This document shows positions 1-10,003 of a stretch of 64,000 bases of DNA, piece after piece. This stretch comes from Paenibacillus sp. D2_2. GTDB lineage: Bacteria; Bacillota; Bacilli; Paenibacillales; Paenibacillaceae. The position numbers were made by a program, and so were the translations under genes. The notes beneath the pieces were generated by a model, which had not been told where the DNA came from, did not search any database, and worked only from the letters and a program-made list of their open reading frames with translations. The first letter of the stretch is position 1. Each line of letters opens with the position of its first letter. The stretch lies in the NCBI RefSeq assembly GCF_031199965.1, contig NZ_CP133605.1, positions 3,070,501-3,134,500 on the forward strand, read 5' to 3'.

Positions 1-981
1 TTCCCTTCGATCAGCAGTCTAATATACTTCTCCTGATCCCATATTACTGGCTTAGGACTCTCCACTTTCGTCGACGGACCATCCATATATACTGTTCTGT
101 CCTGACCAGAGATAAAGCATTGCTGGAACACCTGCTTGACTTGCTTATAACTGTCCTGAACCCCGTGGAAATCGCTGCTGACTACACTACTGATCGCCCA
201 CACCGGCAATCCAGTCAGCTCAGAGATTCTCTTCGCCGTTACCGGAGCATTCTCCAGTATGGAGTGATGATGCTCTGGATCATCAGAGACATATAACATT
301 ACTAGATCTTCGTCCGCATCTGGGAAGCAGATTACTTCATCCTCTGCCTCGATAGCTTCCCGTGCGATAGCGCTGCATTCCTCGCTCAGACCATGCAACC
401 AGGTACAGCCGAGAGATCGGCTTCTCCTCCGAAATAATGCGGAACACCAGAGATTGAACATATTTATAATTCAACGGTATTCCTAACAATTCAGCACGGT
501 GCTTGAACTCCTGGCCTTCAATTTCACCCAGAACCCAGCGCTGCAGAATATTGCTGCGTAGCACCCGCCAATCTTCCTCATAACGGAACTGATTAAGCTC
601 TTCCCGCTCCCAATCACCGCGAATATGTCTGATTGTCGATTCTAGTTCATCGATGTTAATCGGCTTCAATATGTAGTTCTCAATACCGAGCTTAATCCCC
701 ACTTTCACATACTCGAATTCCTCATAACCACTCAATACAATAAAGCGGGTCCGTGGATGAATCTGCTTGACCCTGCGAATCAGCTCCAAGCCGTTCATAC
801 GCGGCATCATAATGTCGGTAATCAATAGGTCCACCGGTTCCTCCTGGATCCGTTGCAACGCCGTCTCTCCATCATTTGCAGACCCGGTAATTTCAATGCC
901 GTATTGCTGCCAATCCGTAATAGAGCGTAGACCTTGGGCAATCAATGGTTCATCATCAACAAAAAATACCTTTTTCATCAC
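1..981 (-). pseudogene. YesN-type response regulator, frameshifted and cut by the window start
   Basis: Cytoplasmic response regulator of the YesN/AraC kind and partner of the sensor kinase just upstream. The receiver domain fills residues 1-120, with acidic residues DDE at 9-11, phosphoacceptor Asp56 in LLITDIMMP and the conserved Lys of YILKPIN near 106. The frame closes at 337, but the next frame continues without a stop from about 400 to base 1 (for example LHGLSEEC, then VICFPDADEDLVMLY), so a one-base shift lies near 395-415. The AraC-type DNA-binding domain expected at the C-terminus would lie beyond the window. The kinase stop codon overlaps the start here, so the two are co-transcribed. 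Such pairs usually control carbohydrate uptake and hydrolysis genes; the target here is unknown. Confidence 0.85.
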
Positions 982-2821
982 AGTATCCCCTCTCTCAGCA
1001 TAGGTATTTCCATTCGAACCTCCGTACCTTCTCCAGGCTCACTAAGTACGGTTAAGCCATAATCCTCACCATAGTTCATTCGAATTCTGTCATGCACATT
1101 AATCAGGCCGATGGAAGGGCTGCTCTTCTCCATTAGATTGGAGGATAGATGAGAAGAACCAGATAGCATCTTGTCGATTTCTTGCATACGCTCAGCCGGA
1201 ATCCCGTTGCCGTTGTCCTTCACGGTAATAACTACCCGCTCCCCTTCTCGTATTGCAGAGATCCTCACCTGATTATCATCTTCGAGGGAACGGAATCCGT
1301 GCACGATGTAGTTCTCTACAATCGGCTGAACAAGTAATTTTATAATACTGCAGCCACTAATAGCGGGCTCCACCTCTATTGCAACCTCTATCCGACCCTC
1401 ATAGCGGATTTGCAGCAAGTCAAGATAAATAGCGCACATCTCAATTTCTTCTTTGATCGTGATGACTGTATCCTTCTTCACCATGCCCTTGAACATCACA
1501 GAGAGGCTGTACACCATCTTACCGACATCCCGAGCCCCCTCCGAATATGCCTTCATTCGAATCGATTCAAGGGTATTGTATAGAAAATGAGGATTAATCT
1601 GTGATTGCAGAGCTACCAGCTCAGCATGCTTCTGTTTTATTTCAGAGGTATACATTTTATCTATGTATTGCTCTAACCTCTCACACATATCATTGAATCT
1701 TTGTGAAATTTGCTGTAGCTCATCCTCTCCCGGCATTTGAATCCGCGTTGATAAATCTCCTTCTCCAATGCGGCTCATGGACACAATAATTCTACGGATC
1801 TTCTTGGAATATTTTCTCATCACCGTTGAAGTTAACACGAAGCTAGCGACAAAGAACAATAATGTAATGAGTATCAGCGTATTTCTGAGACTGCCTGCGC
1901 TAGCCTCAATCGTCGATTTGGACACGATCCCTACGACGGATAGCCCCGCATTCCCGGTATCGAGAACATTAACCTTGGAGGGTTCATCTAATTGGGCCCA
2001 CTTACCAGACGTATTCAATTCATAACGGTAGGGATAATCCCGCCGACATATTCCCCTGTTGAGTCATACAGCACCTTGCCCTGCGACGTCATCACCAGCA
2101 CCTGCCCGTGAGTAGCGGGAACCCGGTTACTTAACCAATTCGCAAGCTGCTTGCTATCAAAATCAACGATAAGTAGCCCGATTCTGTCCAATGTCCATGG
2201 ATCTTGAAGCTCACGTGAGTACGAGTACACCTGCGCAGAAGATGCATCAGGTGAGGCATTATCATCAGAGTCATTGCTTACCGTATCCCAAGCATGGGAG
2301 CGGCGCATCATTAGCCAACTGTTCCATGACTCCTCGGAATCGTTTTCATATTGGAGCTGCTGATTGTCTCTTTCGAAATTCATGCCGAATTTACGTGGAT
2401 AACTGTAAATAGACACTCTCTTTGCTGCCGGATCTTGCTCCATATAGTTCTTGACCAAAGTACTGTAAGATCGAAGACGTTCATTGGTCTTGGTAAATTG
2501 ATTAAGACGATAACCCAAATAACTCTCATAAGGATGATTCAGAAAATAAACAAGATCATCGCTTAATGTCGCGTCTCCGTATATCTGCTGAATGGTATTC
2601 TGGATATTCTCATACTGCCGATTGAGATAGAGGCTCAGAACCTGCGCCGTCTTCATATTGGCTTCTGTCTCTTCGCGGATAATTCGCTGCATCTGGTACT
2701 CGTACACCATTACCGCCGCCGTTACAAACAGTACCATCATAACAGCCGAATACAAGAGAACAATCTTATTGAACATTTTCCGTTTCAGATGATTGAGATA
2801 AAATCTGCGAATCTTTGACAC
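978..2821 (-). pseudogene. YesM-type sensor histidine kinase, split by a frameshift near 2040
   Basis: Membrane sensor kinase of about 614 residues once two frames are joined. The first part (2821-2015) has a basic N-terminus, a membrane segment near residues 18-40 and an extracellular sensing region. The second part (2018-978) carries a second membrane segment, a HAMP linker, the phosphoacceptor His in INPHFLYNTLESIR (about residue 412) and ATPase motifs DNGNGIP and GIGLINVHDRIRMNYG. Around 2040 the first frame runs into a stop, while the other frame reads DYPYRYELNTSGKW. Adding one G to the GGG run restores VGGDYPYRYEL, so a homopolymer error or a recent mutation is likely. It is translationally coupled to the response regulator gene. 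Confidence 0.9.
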
Positions 2822-2935
2822 GAGAGAACACTCCTGTTCATTGATATACTGTCCGCGTTACAGTGTACCATCGGTCCATAAAATCGGGCAAACTGATTTT
2901 TTGTGAAGATTGCCTCTTCATGAGGAAAAGATAAA

Positions 2936-2980
2936 ATAAAAAAAAACTGCGAACGTATCTACTTCATACGTTCGCAGTCT
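2936..2980 (-). terminator. Intrinsic terminator
   Basis: A perfect 13-bp inverted repeat (2946-2958 and 2966-2978, arm ACTGCGAACGTAT) with a 7-base loop is flanked on the left by an A-rich run at 2931-2945, which is a U tract on the minus strand. It follows the coiled-coil gene and separates its transcript from the sensor kinase gene. Confidence 0.9.
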
Positions 2981-3001
2981 CTATGAATCATTTACAATCC
3001 A

Positions 3002-3931
3002 CTAGTGATAAGTCTCAACCATCTGCACATATTGCCTGTGTAATACATCAAATTGTTGCTCGGCTTGTCGCTTCGAGTTAGCCAATTGATCCATAAGCCG
3101 ATCTACTTCAGATGCTTTGGTGACGACATCATTCGACATCTCTTTGATCCGTCCCTGAACAAACCAATCCGTAATCATATTATCAAAGAAATAATCCGTG
3201 AATGTAAGAAATCCATCAATCTTCATATCGATAGAAAATGTATCCCCTACATCTTGCAATTCCTTCTTAAAACGTTGTAAATTATTCTCCGCTCTATAAA
3301 CATGCTCCATAGCCTCATCAATGCGATTGTGCTTGATATGAGTCGATATCATACCTCCGCCCAGCATATCGTAGGTCCCCCAGTTTCTGGCCGAGTTCAG
3401 ACTTTCTTCCGCCAGACTTAAATCTTCCTGGACACTTATTCCCGCATTCAGCGCTTCTTCCAGTTCTTTATTCTGTACCGTCAGTTCAGCCAGACGGTCT
3501 GCCAGTTCTCTCAGCTCTATGTTACTGTGAAGAATACTCCGTTCCTTCTCATGGAACATTTGCTCATAATCCGCTTTCGAATCGCGGGCCTCGCGTAGCC
3601 GCTGTTGTACTTGGTCTATTTGCTGCTGCACATCCTGAACCGCTCTTTCAGCATGCTCGTATTTTATCTTCGCCTCCAGCGCTTCACGTTGCTCCTGATC
3701 AAGCTTCTCCAGTTTCTTGCCAAGGAGGGAATAGATGAAACCGGATATTGACACCCCGCTCAAGCGCTCAACATCCTTCTCCTCGGAAGCCAGCCTCCTG
3801 CGGGATTGATCCCTTTTACGTTCAAGCTCTGCAAGTTCTTCCTTCAGCTGATGAAGTCTCGCTTCCCACTTTTCCATCCCCCGTGCCTTTTCTTTTACTG
3901 CAGCAAGCCGTTCGTTCATATCCTCAAACAT
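3002..3931 (-). CDS. Coiled-coil protein of unknown function
   Basis: Soluble protein of about 309 residues with no signal peptide, rich in Glu, Gln, Lys and Arg with heptad-like spacing from about residue 10 to 190 and again near the end, so extended coiled coil is expected. A less charged middle part contains TYDMLGGGMISTHIKHNRIDEAMEH split around residue 205 (shown here in pieces: TYDMLGGGM, ISTHIKHNRIDEAM). I chose the ATG at 3931 because a GAGAGGGGG Shine-Dalgarno lies 6-9 bases before it; an ATG at 3937 sits too close. It may be co-transcribed with the two membrane protein genes upstream (gap about 60 bp) and ends in a strong terminator. I do not recognise the family. Confidence 0.7.
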   Translation of the reverse strand: MFEDMNERLAAVKEKARGMEKWEARLHQLKEELAELERKRDQSRRRLASEEKDVERLSGVSISGFIYSLLGKKLEKLDQEQREALEAKIKYEHAERAVQDVQQQIDQVQQRLREARDSKADYEQMFHEKERSILHSNIELRELADRLAELTVQNKELEEALNAGISVQEDLSLAEESLNSARNWGTYDMLGGGMISTHIKHNRIDEAMEHVYRAENNLQRFKKELQDVGDTFSIDMKIDGFLTFTDYFFDNMITDWFVQGRIKEMSNDVVTKASEVDRLMDQLANSKRQAEQQFDVLHRQYVQMVETYH

Positions 3932-3991
3932 ACACATCCCCCTCTCTGAAGATAAAATTGATAATAAAGAAAAATACAAATAGATTAACGA

Positions 3992-4564
3992 TCAAGCTTC
4001 CTGATCCAGAGTCTTGTATAGCTCTCGTCCAATCGAACGGAATGAGAGAATAAGCGTAAATATGCTGATAAGTGAAACAACCATCCCCACCAATAATTCG
4101 TTAGAAACATCTGAATTTATAGCAAATGGGTACACAATCAGTAAGTACGTCGCACAGATGAAATAGAATACCCACCGAGCCGTAAGGGACCTAGCCATAT
4201 CATGGAGTCCTCTCATAACTAGCAGATAATGAGCCCCTATATAAATCGAAGTTAGCATGAGTAGCTGTAGCAAACCTTGAATCAGTATAACTGCATACTC
4301 CCCGTTAGTAATCATGCCGATATCTACTTCGCTAAGATGGATTCTGATAGGATAAAGTATTTGCGGAAGAGATAGCAGGCTTAATACTCCTGCCGCCCAC
4401 ATCCCGATACGGAAACCAGGCGCTTGCCGACGCAAACTGACCAAGGCCGACATGATTAATAGATATCCGATGAAATCAGGAAGTATGTCAAGATCAGAGA
4501 GAAACCGAATATCAAATATGACGAAGATGAGACCATAACCAATCCTGTAAAATAGTGATCTCAT
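3992..4564 (-). CDS. Multi-pass membrane protein of unknown function
   Basis: 190-residue hydrophobic protein with about five predicted membrane segments (around 7-20, 28-45, 55-70, 90-115, 130-175) and short charged loops. It begins MRSLFYRIGYGLIFVIFDIR and ends with a basic tail, SIGRELYKTLDQEA. Its ATG overlaps the stop codon of the upstream gene (ATGA at 4561-4564), so translation is coupled and the two products probably act together. I see no catalytic motif. Confidence 0.7.
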   Translation of the reverse strand: MRSLFYRIGYGLIFVIFDIRFLSDLDILPDFIGYLLIMSALVSLRRQAPGFRIGMWAAGVLSLLSLPQILYPIRIHLSEVDIGMITNGEYAVILIQGLLQLLMLTSIYIGAHYLLVMRGLHDMARSLTARWVFYFICATYLLIVYPFAINSDVSNELLVGMVVSLISIFTLILSFRSIGRELYKTLDQEA

Positions 4565-5463
4565 TCACTGTTCCCCCTCGCGGCTGCCACAATCCTCTTT
4601 ACATCATGCTCTGACAAGTCTGAGTTTTGGGGAATCATGATTGAATAGACGGCGTTCTTCCCATTTTCCGGCTTAAAGTTAAGTTGAATCAATAACTGAT
4701 ATATATCTGCGAAACCGGAAGATGAATTTGTTAGTGGTTGGTTAAAACGATATCTAAGCGAAAATTCTTCGTCTTTATTGATGGAAATCGGATATGAGAT
4801 AGCATTCAACGGAGTCTCTTCAACGGATTGATACGAGGCGATATCGCTTTCTGTCGGCAGCTTGCGTCCGATAGCTATAGATAATGAAAAGTTATCCCCG
4901 AGCTCATTAAGATAAGCTGATGTAATTCCGATTAGCTGGAATTTTTTCAAAGCCATAAAAGTGTTTTGTCCCGTTCCATTCGAGGAGGCACTTGATCTAT
5001 TACTTGAAAATGTACTCTCCTGGTTATCCGTAGGCAATGTGTACAATCGGACTTCACCAATGTCCATATTCTCAATAGAACCATCCGAGAAATAACCTTG
5101 TACCGTATGAATGATGATAGTTTCTCCGTCGCCAGTCTGCTCTTCCGATGCATCAAGATCCGTAATTTGAACCGTCATAGAGCCCATCGCTTGATGGGTA
5201 TAGCGATTTCGATCAGGCATTGGTGTAATCTTGGCATTTGGCAGTTCAGGAATCAAAATCCGATTCAGTTTCCGCGTCTCTTGTTTATTTTCTAGATAAA
5301 ATAACTCGAAGCCATATCCAGAAGCTCGGACAGCCTCTATATGGTGCTTCAGAAACATCGTCCTTGGCAATTGCGAATGTTGATAATAGACGAGATTACC
5401 CGCCCAGCTCGCGGCGATTAGCACCATCGCTGCTATTAAAGCAATATAGATCAAACGCTTCAT
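4561..5463 (-). CDS. Membrane-anchored extracytoplasmic protein of unknown function
   Basis: 300-residue protein with an N-terminal hydrophobic segment at residues 4-24 (LIYIALIAAMVLIAASWAG), either an uncleaved anchor or a signal peptide. The rest is polar and probably outside the membrane, with a Ser/Asn-rich stretch (SNRSSASSNGTG) near residue 155 that looks like a linker between two beta-rich halves. The gene overlaps the next membrane protein by four bases. No family was recognised. Confidence 0.65.
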   Translation of the reverse strand: MKRLIYIALIAAMVLIAASWAGNLVYYQHSQLPRTMFLKHHIEAVRASGYGFELFYLENKQETRKLNRILIPELPNAKITPMPDRNRYTHQAMGSMTVQITDLDASEEQTGDGETIIIHTVQGYFSDGSIENMDIGEVRLYTLPTDNQESTFSSNRSSASSNGTGQNTFMALKKFQLIGITSAYLNELGDNFSLSIAIGRKLPTESDIASYQSVEETPLNAISYPISINKDEEFSLRYRFNQPLTNSSSGFADIYQLLIQLNFKPENGKNAVYSIMIPQNSDLSEHDVKRIVAAARGNSE

Positions 5464-5545
5464 CCGATGACCCTTTCAAATCATAATTGTAATTCTTGAT
5501 TGTTATAACGTATAAAATGGAAATTGGTTTCATGCATCAAGTATT

Positions 5546-6475
5546 TTATCTAGATTCCCAGGTCAGAGCCCCAAGTTTCTCAACTTCTTGAACGATCAAT
5601 TCGCAAATGTGATGACTCTCCAGCGCGTCCGTTATAGTAATCGACGGCAGTTTACCCTCGCGTACGCAACTCAAGAAATGATCTGTCATATCGGAGAATC
5701 CTCTCCGGTATAACACCGGATCCCAATCCTTGAACTTCACATGCTTCTCCTCGCCGCCGGTCCAGTGAATCGTCGTATTCAGACCTTCAATAAGCCATTT
5801 ATTACCGGGGTTCATCACCTCAAGAATCTCTTCATTAGCACCGGAGTCACGGTTCATTACCCCTATGCAAGTAAACCCGTCACCTTCCAGCTGCAGTGTA
5901 ATATGATAGAGCTTTCCTTCATGAATATAAGGTGAGACTTTAATCTGCTTCACTTCACTCGGAGCCAAAAAACGCAGCGTATCAACCACATGAATGAAGT
6001 CGTCAAAAATAAATCGTCGCGCCATGTCAGGTAATGAAATACGATTCTTCTGTAGCATGATCATTCGCGGAGCTGTGTGATTTTTCAAAGAAGCGATCAT
6101 TGGTGCAAAGCGGCGATTAAATCCTACCATCAGCAGCACCTGCTTCTGCTCAGCCAGCTTGGCGATTCTCTCGCATTCTGTGTAGTAATAAGAAATTGGC
6201 TTATCAATGAACACATGAATTCCGTTATTGATCAATTGTTCTGCAATTTGGGCGTGCGTTTCCGTCGAAGTATGTATGAAAGCCGCCTGAATTCCGGACG
6301 CGATTAATTGTTCAACACTTCCCATCGTTTCAGCAATCCGATATTTAGCCTGTAGATGATTCAAAGTATGGACATTTCTTGTACACAGCACCAATTCGAT
6401 ATCTTCTCTATCCGTCATGACCGGTAAATATGCCTTCTTGGCAATGTCGCCAAGTCCAATAATACCAACCCGCAT
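5546..6475 (-). CDS. Gfo/Idh/MocA family oxidoreductase
   Basis: 309-residue cytoplasmic NAD(P)-dependent dehydrogenase. The N-terminal Rossmann fold begins MRVGIIGLGDIAKKAYLP with the GxGxxA fingerprint. Residues 90-100 read VFIDKPISYY, matching the EKP-type motif of the family (here DKP) whose Lys contributes to catalysis. The C-terminal half is the expected alpha/beta substrate domain. Family members act on sugars, inositols or related polyols; the exact substrate cannot be told from sequence. It stands alone, with about 230 bp to the divergent fabV gene. Confidence 0.85.
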   Translation of the reverse strand: MRVGIIGLGDIAKKAYLPVMTDREDIELVLCTRNVHTLNHLQAKYRIAETMGSVEQLIASGIQAAFIHTSTETHAQIAEQLINNGIHVFIDKPISYYYTECERIAKLAEQKQVLLMVGFNRRFAPMIASLKNHTAPRMIMLQKNRISLPDMARRFIFDDFIHVVDTLRFLAPSEVKQIKVSPYIHEGKLYHITLQLEGDGFTCIGVMNRDSGANEEILEVMNPGNKWLIEGLNTTIHWTGGEEKHVKFKDWDPVLYRRGFSDMTDHFLSCVREGKLPSITITDALESHHICELIVQEVEKLGALTWESR

Positions 6476-6706
6476 GATTATTTCCTCCTAGTCGTTATTA
6501 CATTTCTCCACTATATTCTAGCTTATTACATGAATCAAAGCTTGAGCATTTTAACCTGCCCCTTTTTCATTTTCGATTCTACGGGTACAATAGTATAGAT
6601 TAAAGTAATTTTAAACTATTAGATTTGAAGAGGTTATCGATCCTCAACTACTTGAAATCAACTTCGTTAATCAGTAATTTTAGAATGAAAGGAAAGACAC
6701 CATTTC

Positions 6707-7897
6707 ATGATTATTAAACCAAGAACCCGTGGTTTCATCTGTACGACCACTCATCCAATAGGATGTGCCAAGCAGGTACAGAATCAAATTGATTACGTCT
6801 CCAAGCAACCGACAATACATGGACCAAAAAATGTACTCGTGATCGGAGCTTCTACCGGTTATGGACTGGCTTCACGAGTAGTAGCAGCTTTCGGAGCGGG
6901 AGCGAATACGATCGGCGTGTATCGCCCAAGTGCAGCGACAGCAACGCGGACCGCTTCCGCAGGCTGGTACAATTCCGCTGCCTTTGAACAGGCTGCTGAG
7001 TCAGCTGGTCTGAAATCTTACAGCGTTACAGGCGATGCTTTTACAGATGAGATCAAAGAGAAAACGGCGAAAGTCATTGCCGAGAAGCTCGGCAAGGTTG
7101 ATATGGTAATTTACAGCGTTGCGACGGCACGCCGCACAGATCCTCGAACAGGTGAAACATTCAATTCTACGTTGAAACCAATCGGTCAGCCGTATACGAA
7201 TAAGACTGTTAACTTCCATACAGGCGAAGTCAGCTCAGTCACGTTGGAACCTGCGACAGATCAAGAAATCAATGATACCGTCGCTGTCATGGGCGGTGAA
7301 GATTGGAAGTTATGGATCCATACACTTTCAGAAGCCGGTGTCATCGCAGATAATGCGATGACGATCGCCTTCTCCTATATTGGCTCGGACATTACTCTGC
7401 CTATCTATCGTGATGGTACGATTGGTCAAGCGAAAGATGATCTTGAGCGTACGGCATGCGAACTGGATCAACGCTTGAGTGCTAACGGGGGCCACGCTCA
7501 TGTCATCGTCAGTAAGGCACTTGTGACCCAGTCCAGTTCTGCAATCCCAGTCGTGCCCCTCTATATGTCCACCTTATATAAAGTTATGAAAGCAAAGGGA
7601 ATTCATGAAGGAACAATCGAACAGATGTATCGTTTGTTCTCTGAGCGGTTATATGGCCCGGATGTCGTCCCTGTCGATGAAGAAGGGCGAATCCGTATTG
7701 ATGATTGGGAAATGCGCGAGGATGTTCAAGTAGAGGTTACGAAACTGTGGGAGCAGATGGATACTGACAACGTCTACGATCTAACCGATCTCTTCGGCTA
7801 CCGCCAGGAATTCTTCCAGTTATTCGGCTTCGAGGTAGATGGTGTTGACTATGAAGCTGATGTAGATCCAGCAGTTACCGTGCCTCATGTGGAGTAG
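6707..7897 (+). CDS. fabV: Enoyl-[acyl-carrier-protein] reductase FabV
   Basis: 396-residue NADH-dependent trans-2-enoyl-ACP/CoA reductase catalysing the last step of each fatty acid elongation cycle. The N-terminus (IIKPRTRGFICTTTHPIGC) and cofactor site (VLVIGASTGYGLASRVVAAFGAGA) are typical of FabV. The catalytic Tyr-x8-Lys signature is seen as YRDGTIGQAK near residue 235. Length matches the family (about 400 residues). FabV is known for low sensitivity to triclosan compared with FabI. A GGAAAG ribosome site lies 9 bases before the ATG. The gene is monocistronic and followed by a terminator. Confidence 0.95.
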   Translation: MIIKPRTRGFICTTTHPIGCAKQVQNQIDYVSKQPTIHGPKNVLVIGASTGYGLASRVVAAFGAGANTIGVYRPSAATATRTASAGWYNSAAFEQAAESAGLKSYSVTGDAFTDEIKEKTAKVIAEKLGKVDMVIYSVATARRTDPRTGETFNSTLKPIGQPYTNKTVNFHTGEVSSVTLEPATDQEINDTVAVMGGEDWKLWIHTLSEAGVIADNAMTIAFSYIGSDITLPIYRDGTIGQAKDDLERTACELDQRLSANGGHAHVIVSKALVTQSSSAIPVVPLYMSTLYKVMKAKGIHEGTIEQMYRLFSERLYGPDVVPVDEEGRIRIDDWEMREDVQVEVTKLWEQMDTDNVYDLTDLFGYRQEFFQLFGFEVDGVDYEADVDPAVTVPHVE

Positions 7898-7927
7898 AAA
7901 CACAAAATAATCAAACGATGTACACAA

Positions 7928-7982
7928 AATAGAACTAAAGGTATGGATGCTTGAGCTATTCATTCCCTTAGTTCTATTATTT
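7928..7982 (+). terminator. Intrinsic terminator after fabV
   Basis: The inverted repeat ATAGAACTAA (7929-7938) and TTAGTTCTAT (7968-7977), with further pairing inside, is followed by TATTTTAG. It serves fabV and may also act on the opposite strand. Confidence 0.75.
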
Positions 7983-8025
7983 TAGAAGTACTATGGCTCA
8001 TTCTACACAGTCCATAAAAAGAGTA

Positions 8026-9261
8026 TTACCCTCTTCTTTTTTGGAACGCAGAAAAACCATTTGCCATAAAATATTTAATTAAAGACAGCCAAACACTGTA
8101 ATCGGGATTTGGACGTTTGCCTTTGCTTATTCTTTCTAACTGCTGTTCATACCAACCGATTTCTAGCATCGCTGCCTTAGAATCAACCCATTTCACCCCT
8201 GTCCGGATTGGTTGAATCTGTACCGTATTATATTTACCTTGGAAAATTTGGTTTGGCAGATCGGGCACTAGTGTAAATGCTTTTCCTATCCCTACCATAT
8301 CAATTGCACCACTCGCAATAGCCTCTGTCATTCCTTCTTCAGATTTAAAACCTCCTGTGACTACCAATGGAACAGAAATTAATTGTCTCGCCTTAGCAGC
8401 ATAATCCAAGAAATAGGCTTCGCGCTTTTTAGTTCGATCACTGGCATCTGCTATGAACATCTTGGGATTCTCATAGTTTCCTCCTGAAATTTCGATAAGA
8501 TCTATACCAATTTCAGATGTTTTTTGAAGTACTTGCATGGATTCCTCTTCTGTAAACCCTCCCCGTTGAAAATCTGCAGAGTTTAATTTAAGGCCGATAG
8601 GAAAATTATCACCCACTTGATTTCGGATTGCATAATAAATCTCTACCAGGAATCTCATACGGTTCTCTATGCTACCTCCCCATTGATCCGTACGCTGATT
8701 ATGATATGGAGATAAGAACTGATTAATCAGATATCCATGGGCGGCATGGATTTGAACCCCTGTAAAACCAGCCTTTTTTGCAATTTTAGCTGCAGTTCCA
8801 AACCGTGTAATTATATCTTTGATCTCTGACTCAGTAAGGGCACGTGGTTGATTAAATAGATTTTTAAGATTTCCTGTAAGGGGAATCGCACTAGGTGCTA
8901 ATGGTTGTATAGATACTGTTTTAGGGGACTGCTTCCCAGGATGATTCAACTGCATCCAAAGATGTGTTCCGTTTTTGGTGCCGGCTGTCGCCCATTTTTT
9001 TAGCATATCCAAGTTAGTTTCATCCTCTACAACGACATTGCCTGGTTCACCAAGAGCTTTCCGATCAATCATGACATTCCCTGTCACCACAAGACCTGCC
9101 CCACCGTTTGCCCATGTTTCGTATAAAGTAATAAGAGACTGTGTTGGTTTATGATCTTTTGATGCAAAATTCTCGCTCATAGCAGCTTTATAAAATCGAT
9201 TCTTAATGGTCGCCCCATTAGGAAGTTGTAATGAATTAGCTAAAATATTGTCTTGTGTCAT
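8026..9261 (-). CDS. NADH:flavin oxidoreductase, old yellow enzyme family
   Basis: About 411-residue FMN-binding TIM-barrel oxidoreductase. Family motifs are HAAHGYLINQFLSP, the loop NQRTDQWGGSIENR, a proton donor region near QLNHPGKQ and the phosphate-binding VVTGGFKSEEGM. Relatives reduce activated alkenes such as enones. The start at 9261 (MTQDNILANS) is chosen because AAAGGAG lies 8 bases upstream; longer frames reach into the promoter. An ArsR-family gene lies just upstream on the same strand, and a CTTCGT/ACGAAG inverted repeat (9297-9312) sits in the leader, so local control by that regulator is likely. A short hairpin with a U-rich tail overlaps the stop codon. Confidence 0.88.
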   Translation of the reverse strand: MTQDNILANSLQLPNGATIKNRFYKAAMSENFASKDHKPTQSLITLYETWANGGAGLVVTGNVMIDRKALGEPGNVVVEDETNLDMLKKWATAGTKNGTHLWMQLNHPGKQSPKTVSIQPLAPSAIPLTGNLKNLFNQPRALTESEIKDIITRFGTAAKIAKKAGFTGVQIHAAHGYLINQFLSPYHNQRTDQWGGSIENRMRFLVEIYYAIRNQVGDNFPIGLKLNSADFQRGGFTEEESMQVLQKTSEIGIDLIEISGGNYENPKMFIADASDRTKKREAYFLDYAAKARQLISVPLVVTGGFKSEEGMTEAIASGAIDMVGIGKAFTLVPDLPNQIFQGKYNTVQIQPIRTGVKWVDSKAAMLEIGWYEQQLERISKGKRPNPDYSVWLSLIKYFMANGFSAFQKRRG

Positions 9262-9296
9262 GTTACTTACTCCTTTGTAATTTTTATATAAAAGCA

Positions 9297-9312
9297 CTTC
9301 GTATAAACGAAG
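9297..9312. promoter_or_regulatory. Inverted repeat in the leader of the oxidoreductase gene, candidate operator
   Basis: CTTCGT-ATAA-ACGAAG is a perfect 6-bp inverted repeat about 36 bp upstream of the start codon and downstream of a TATAAT-like hexamer (minus strand, 9330-9335). It may be an operator for the adjacent ArsR-type regulator. Confidence 0.35.
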
Positions 9313-9412
9313 CTCTATAATCACTTTTTATTATAAAACCAGTTCATAGGTTTAATCCGTTGAACCAATTGGATCTACTATTCTTATTTGTCCTGATTCA
9401 TGTTAAGAAGCT

Positions 9413-9769
9413 TTAGTTCTTGGACTGAGAAGGCCAATAATCCGTCATAAATTCTTCAATATGTTCAACTAAATTTTTTAGCAGCATAATTTTACTTTGA
9501 TTTGGATCTAAATAATAATAATTTTTGGTTCCCTTGCTGTGAAGATTAACGACTTTTGCATCTTTTAAGATTTTCAAATGATGGGATACTGCAGGCCGTG
9601 ATAAATGAGTTCTTTGCGTTATTTCACCAACACGCATGCCCTCCTCACATCTTGTAGCCATTAGAGCGATAATGATAGATTGCCTTGTTCTATCTCCAAT
9701 CGCAGTTAATACTTCTTGACACTCTTGAAATTCCTCGGCTATTTTATCCAGCTCCTCTATGTCTTCCAT
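9413..9769 (-). CDS. ArsR-family winged-helix transcriptional regulator
   Basis: 118-residue DNA-binding protein. The helix-turn-helix region reads VGEITQRTHLSRPAVSHHLKI, followed by the wing (AKVVNLHSKGTKNYYYLDP). No CxC metal site of the ArsR type is visible, so the signal may be organic or redox rather than a metal. The ATG at 9769 has GAAGGGG 8 bases upstream and is preferred over a TTG six bases before. It lies about 150 bp upstream of the old-yellow-enzyme gene in the same direction and probably controls it. Confidence 0.85.
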   Translation of the reverse strand: MEDIEELDKIAEEFQECQEVLTAIGDRTRQSIIIALMATRCEEGMRVGEITQRTHLSRPAVSHHLKILKDAKVVNLHSKGTKNYYYLDPNQSKIMLLKNLVEHIEEFMTDYWPSQSKN

Positions 9770-10003
9770 ATACAATACCCCTTCATCGTTTAATCGTTTA
9801 AACTAATGGACCGTTTTATCATAACATAAATTTTGATACAAAAAACATTGGTAAAGAAAATCGAGACCATTAGTAGTAGACTGGGCGGATTTTCCGCACA
9901 ATATTCAAAGCAACCCCCGTGCTGCTCTTGTATCACACGCCGCTCATGTTACAATAGCTAAAGGTATTAGAAGCAATTTATAATAAGGAGCTTAACAAAT
10001 TAC

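Noticed and set aside
6476..6706. FapR operator before fabV
   Set aside because: No match to the FapR palindrome TTAGTACCTGGTACTAA was found in the intergenic region.
9780..10003. GATTTTCCGC followed by TTACAATAG, similar to sequence near 45607-45650 (GATTTTCCGC, TTAGAATAG)
   Set aside because: The shared blocks are short and at different spacing; chance similarity of promoter-like AT-rich sequence cannot be excluded.
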